DNA from: Fontibacterium temperatum
Lineage (GTDB): Bacteria > Pseudomonadota > Alphaproteobacteria > Pelagibacterales > Pelagibacteraceae
Direction of reading: 5' to 3'
Assembly (NCBI GenBank): GCA_964203055.1
Contig: CAXNKS010000001.1
Coordinates: forward strand, 124,001-188,000
DNA length: 64,000 nt
In this document: piece after piece, positions 62,742-64,000 of the stretch
Layout: each line of letters begins with the position of its first letter
Numbering within the stretch: position 1 is the first letter of the stretch
The notes under the pieces: model-generated
Seen by the model: only the letters and a program-made list of their open reading frames with translations
Told to the model about the DNA's origin: nothing
The model's database searches: none
Program-made: the position numbers and the translations under genes

Positions 62742-64000
62742 TTGAATAATAAGTACGATAATTTATATAAAGCATCGATTGCAGATCCTGAAAAATTTTG
62801 GGATGAAGCTGCAAAAGATGTTAAATGGTTTTCACCTTATAAAAAAGTTTTAGACATTTCTAACCCTCCTTTTTATCGATGGTTTGTTGAAGGAAAAATT
62901 AATACCTGTTTTAATGCAGTTGATCGACATGTTGATGAAGGAAATGGATCACGTACAGCAATCATTTATGATAGCCCCGTTACTTCTAAAAAAATTTCAT
63001 TTAGTTATTCTGAGGTAAAAAAAATAGTCTCTACATTTGCAGGCGCGTTAAAGAATTTTGGAATAAAAAAAAGTGATCGTATAATTATTTATATGCCTAT
63101 GATTCCTGAGGCGGTTTTTGCTATGCTTGCCTGCGCAAGAATAGGCGCTGTACATTCAGTTGTATTTGGAGGGTTTGCGGCAAACGAACTTGCTGCAAGA
63201 ATAGATGACTCTGAAGCAAAATTAATTATTTCTGCTTCCTGTGGTTTTGAACCTGGAAAAACAGTTCAGTACAAACCACTTTTAGATGAAGCTATAAGAC
63301 TCGCAGCCCTTAAACCAAAAAAGTGCGTAATATTTCAAAGAGAAAATAATTCTGTTGAATTGGGCATTAACGATATTTCTTGGCAAGATTTTATTAAAAA
63401 TGCAAAAGAAGCTGATTGTGAGCATATGGATGCTAACGATCCTGCTTACATACTTTATACTTCCGGAACAACAGGAACTCCAAAGGGTATTGTGCGAGAC
63501 ATTGGTGGTCATATCGTTGCTTTAAAATGGTCGATGAAAAATATTTACAATATTGACCCTGGTGATATTTGGTGGTCAGCAAGTGATATAGGTTGGGTTG
63601 TTGGTCACTCTTATATTGTTTATGGGCCATTGTTTCATGGATGCACAACAATATTATATGAAGGAAAACCTGTCGGAACTCCTGATGCTGGTTCTTTTTG
63701 GAGAGTAATATCAGAACATAAAGTTAAATCATTATTTACTGCCCCTACTGCTTTTAGAGCTATAAAAAAAGAAGATCCCGAAGGAAAATTTTTTAAAAAA
63801 TATGATTTATCTAAGTTTGAAATATTATTTTTAGCAGGAGAGAGAGCTGATCCAGATACAATTAAGTGGGCTGAAAACTTATTAAAAAAACCTGTAATAG
63901 ATCATTGGTGGCAAACCGAAACTGGATGGGCAATAAGCGCAAATTGTGCGGGTCTTGGTTTGTTTGAAACAAAATATGGATCTGCCGGCAAAGCAGTTCC
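62742..64000 (+). CDS. prpE: Propionyl-CoA (acetyl-CoA-like) synthetase, 5' part
   Basis: The frame is open from TTG 62742 to the window edge (419 codons), after a GGGAAA ribosome site; no ATG lies nearby in frame. The start MNNKYDNLYKASIADPEKFW is typical of the acyl-CoA synthetase family, and the text closely follows PrpE (SNPPFYRWFVEGKINTCFNA, VDRHV) rather than Acs. The AMP-binding motif YILYTSGTTGTPKG, GWVVGHSYIVYGPLFHG and YWQTE-type HWWQTETGW are present. It activates propionate or acetate. It follows blh after 91 bases and need not belong to the retinal operon. Confidence 0.88.
   Translation, partial: MNNKYDNLYKASIADPEKFWDEAAKDVKWFSPYKKVLDISNPPFYRWFVEGKINTCFNAVDRHVDEGNGSRTAIIYDSPVTSKKISFSYSEVKKIVSTFAGALKNFGIKKSDRIIIYMPMIPEAVFAMLACARIGAVHSVVFGGFAANELAARIDDSEAKLIISASCGFEPGKTVQYKPLLDEAIRLAALKPKKCVIFQRENNSVELGINDISWQDFIKNAKEADCEHMDANDPAYILYTSGTTGTPKGIVRDIGGHIVALKWSMKNIYNIDPGDIWWSASDIGWVVGHSYIVYGPLFHGCTTILYEGKPVGTPDAGSFWRVISEHKVKSLFTAPTAFRAIKKEDPEGKFFKKYDLSKFEILFLAGERADPDTIKWAENLLKKPVIDHWWQTETGWAISANCAGLGLFETKYGSAGKAV

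Noticed and set aside
1..64000. tRNA, rRNA, tmRNA, CRISPR, insertion sequence, prophage or toxin-antitoxin genes
   Set aside because: All gaps were read; none holds a cloverleaf, repeat-spacer pattern, transposase or paired small genes.

Overview
The window is very AT-rich, densely packed chromosomal DNA with almost no intergenic space. It looks like a marine SAR11-clade (Pelagibacterales) alphaproteobacterium. The grounds are the Lys/Asn/Ile-heavy proteins, one- to eight-base gene overlaps, proteorhodopsin next to a ferredoxin/ferredoxin reductase pair and a retinal-synthesis cluster, an NDUFA12-family complex I protein, and a cysteine-poor (C-T-T-A type) DksA. This assignment is inference from content and style; no 16S gene is present. 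There are no tRNAs, rRNAs, CRISPR arrays, insertion sequences or prophage genes.

Layout. 1-5.1 kb: a truncated AsmA/YhdP-like gene, prfB with its programmed frameshift, an RNase E/G, and thiGS. 5.2-7.7 kb: aroQ-accB-accC and an NDUFA12-like gene. 7.9-15.6 kb: a stand-alone ribonucleotide-reductase C-terminal-like protein, aspS, rnd, an Hda-like ATPase, purM-purN, ndk and pepA. 15.7-22.5 kb: an envelope operon lptF-lptG-lptD-surA-like-pdxA-rsmA. 22.5-25.1 kb: gmk, acpP, fabG, fabD on the minus strand. 25.2-33.3 kb: rpsF-rpsR-rplI-dnaB-alr-MMPL transporter-cvpA-purF. 33.4-41.0 kb: a long minus-strand run rlmE-guaB-TPR-guaA-panB-YfgM-like-bamB-der. 41.1-51.7 kb: a heptosyltransferase-like gene, psd-pssA, icd, alaS, recA, tolC, a P-loop kinase and a DsbA-like isomerase. 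51.7-55.0 kb: GST, dksA and two glycosyltransferases. 55.0-62.7 kb: the light-harvesting region (ferredoxin reductase, ferredoxin, an enolase-superfamily epimerase, proteorhodopsin, crtI-crtB-crtY-blh). A propionyl-CoA synthetase runs off the right end.

The most coherent physiology is phototrophy. CrtI, CrtB and CrtY make beta-carotene, Blh cleaves it to retinal, and the divergently transcribed proteorhodopsin binds it through Lys213; Leu88 predicts green absorption. Purine synthesis (purM, purN, purF, guaA, guaB), fatty acid synthesis, phosphatidylethanolamine synthesis (psd, pssA) and LPS/outer-membrane assembly (lptDFG, surA-like, bamB) make up most of the rest.

A striking technical feature is at least seventeen single-base frameshifts in otherwise conserved genes. 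Sixteen need removal of one base and one (surA-like) needs an added base. Nine fall in about 1.05 kb of lptF/lptG. After correction every gene has an exact codon length and the expected family size, so consensus errors are likelier than gene decay. I found no clearly new multi-gene system. The best biological oddities are a one-GTPase-domain Der, a cysteine-free RNase E/G, an orphan TSCPD-type protein, a proteorhodopsin terminator embedded in the neighbouring coding sequence, and regulatory sites upstream of dnaB, rpsF and recA.
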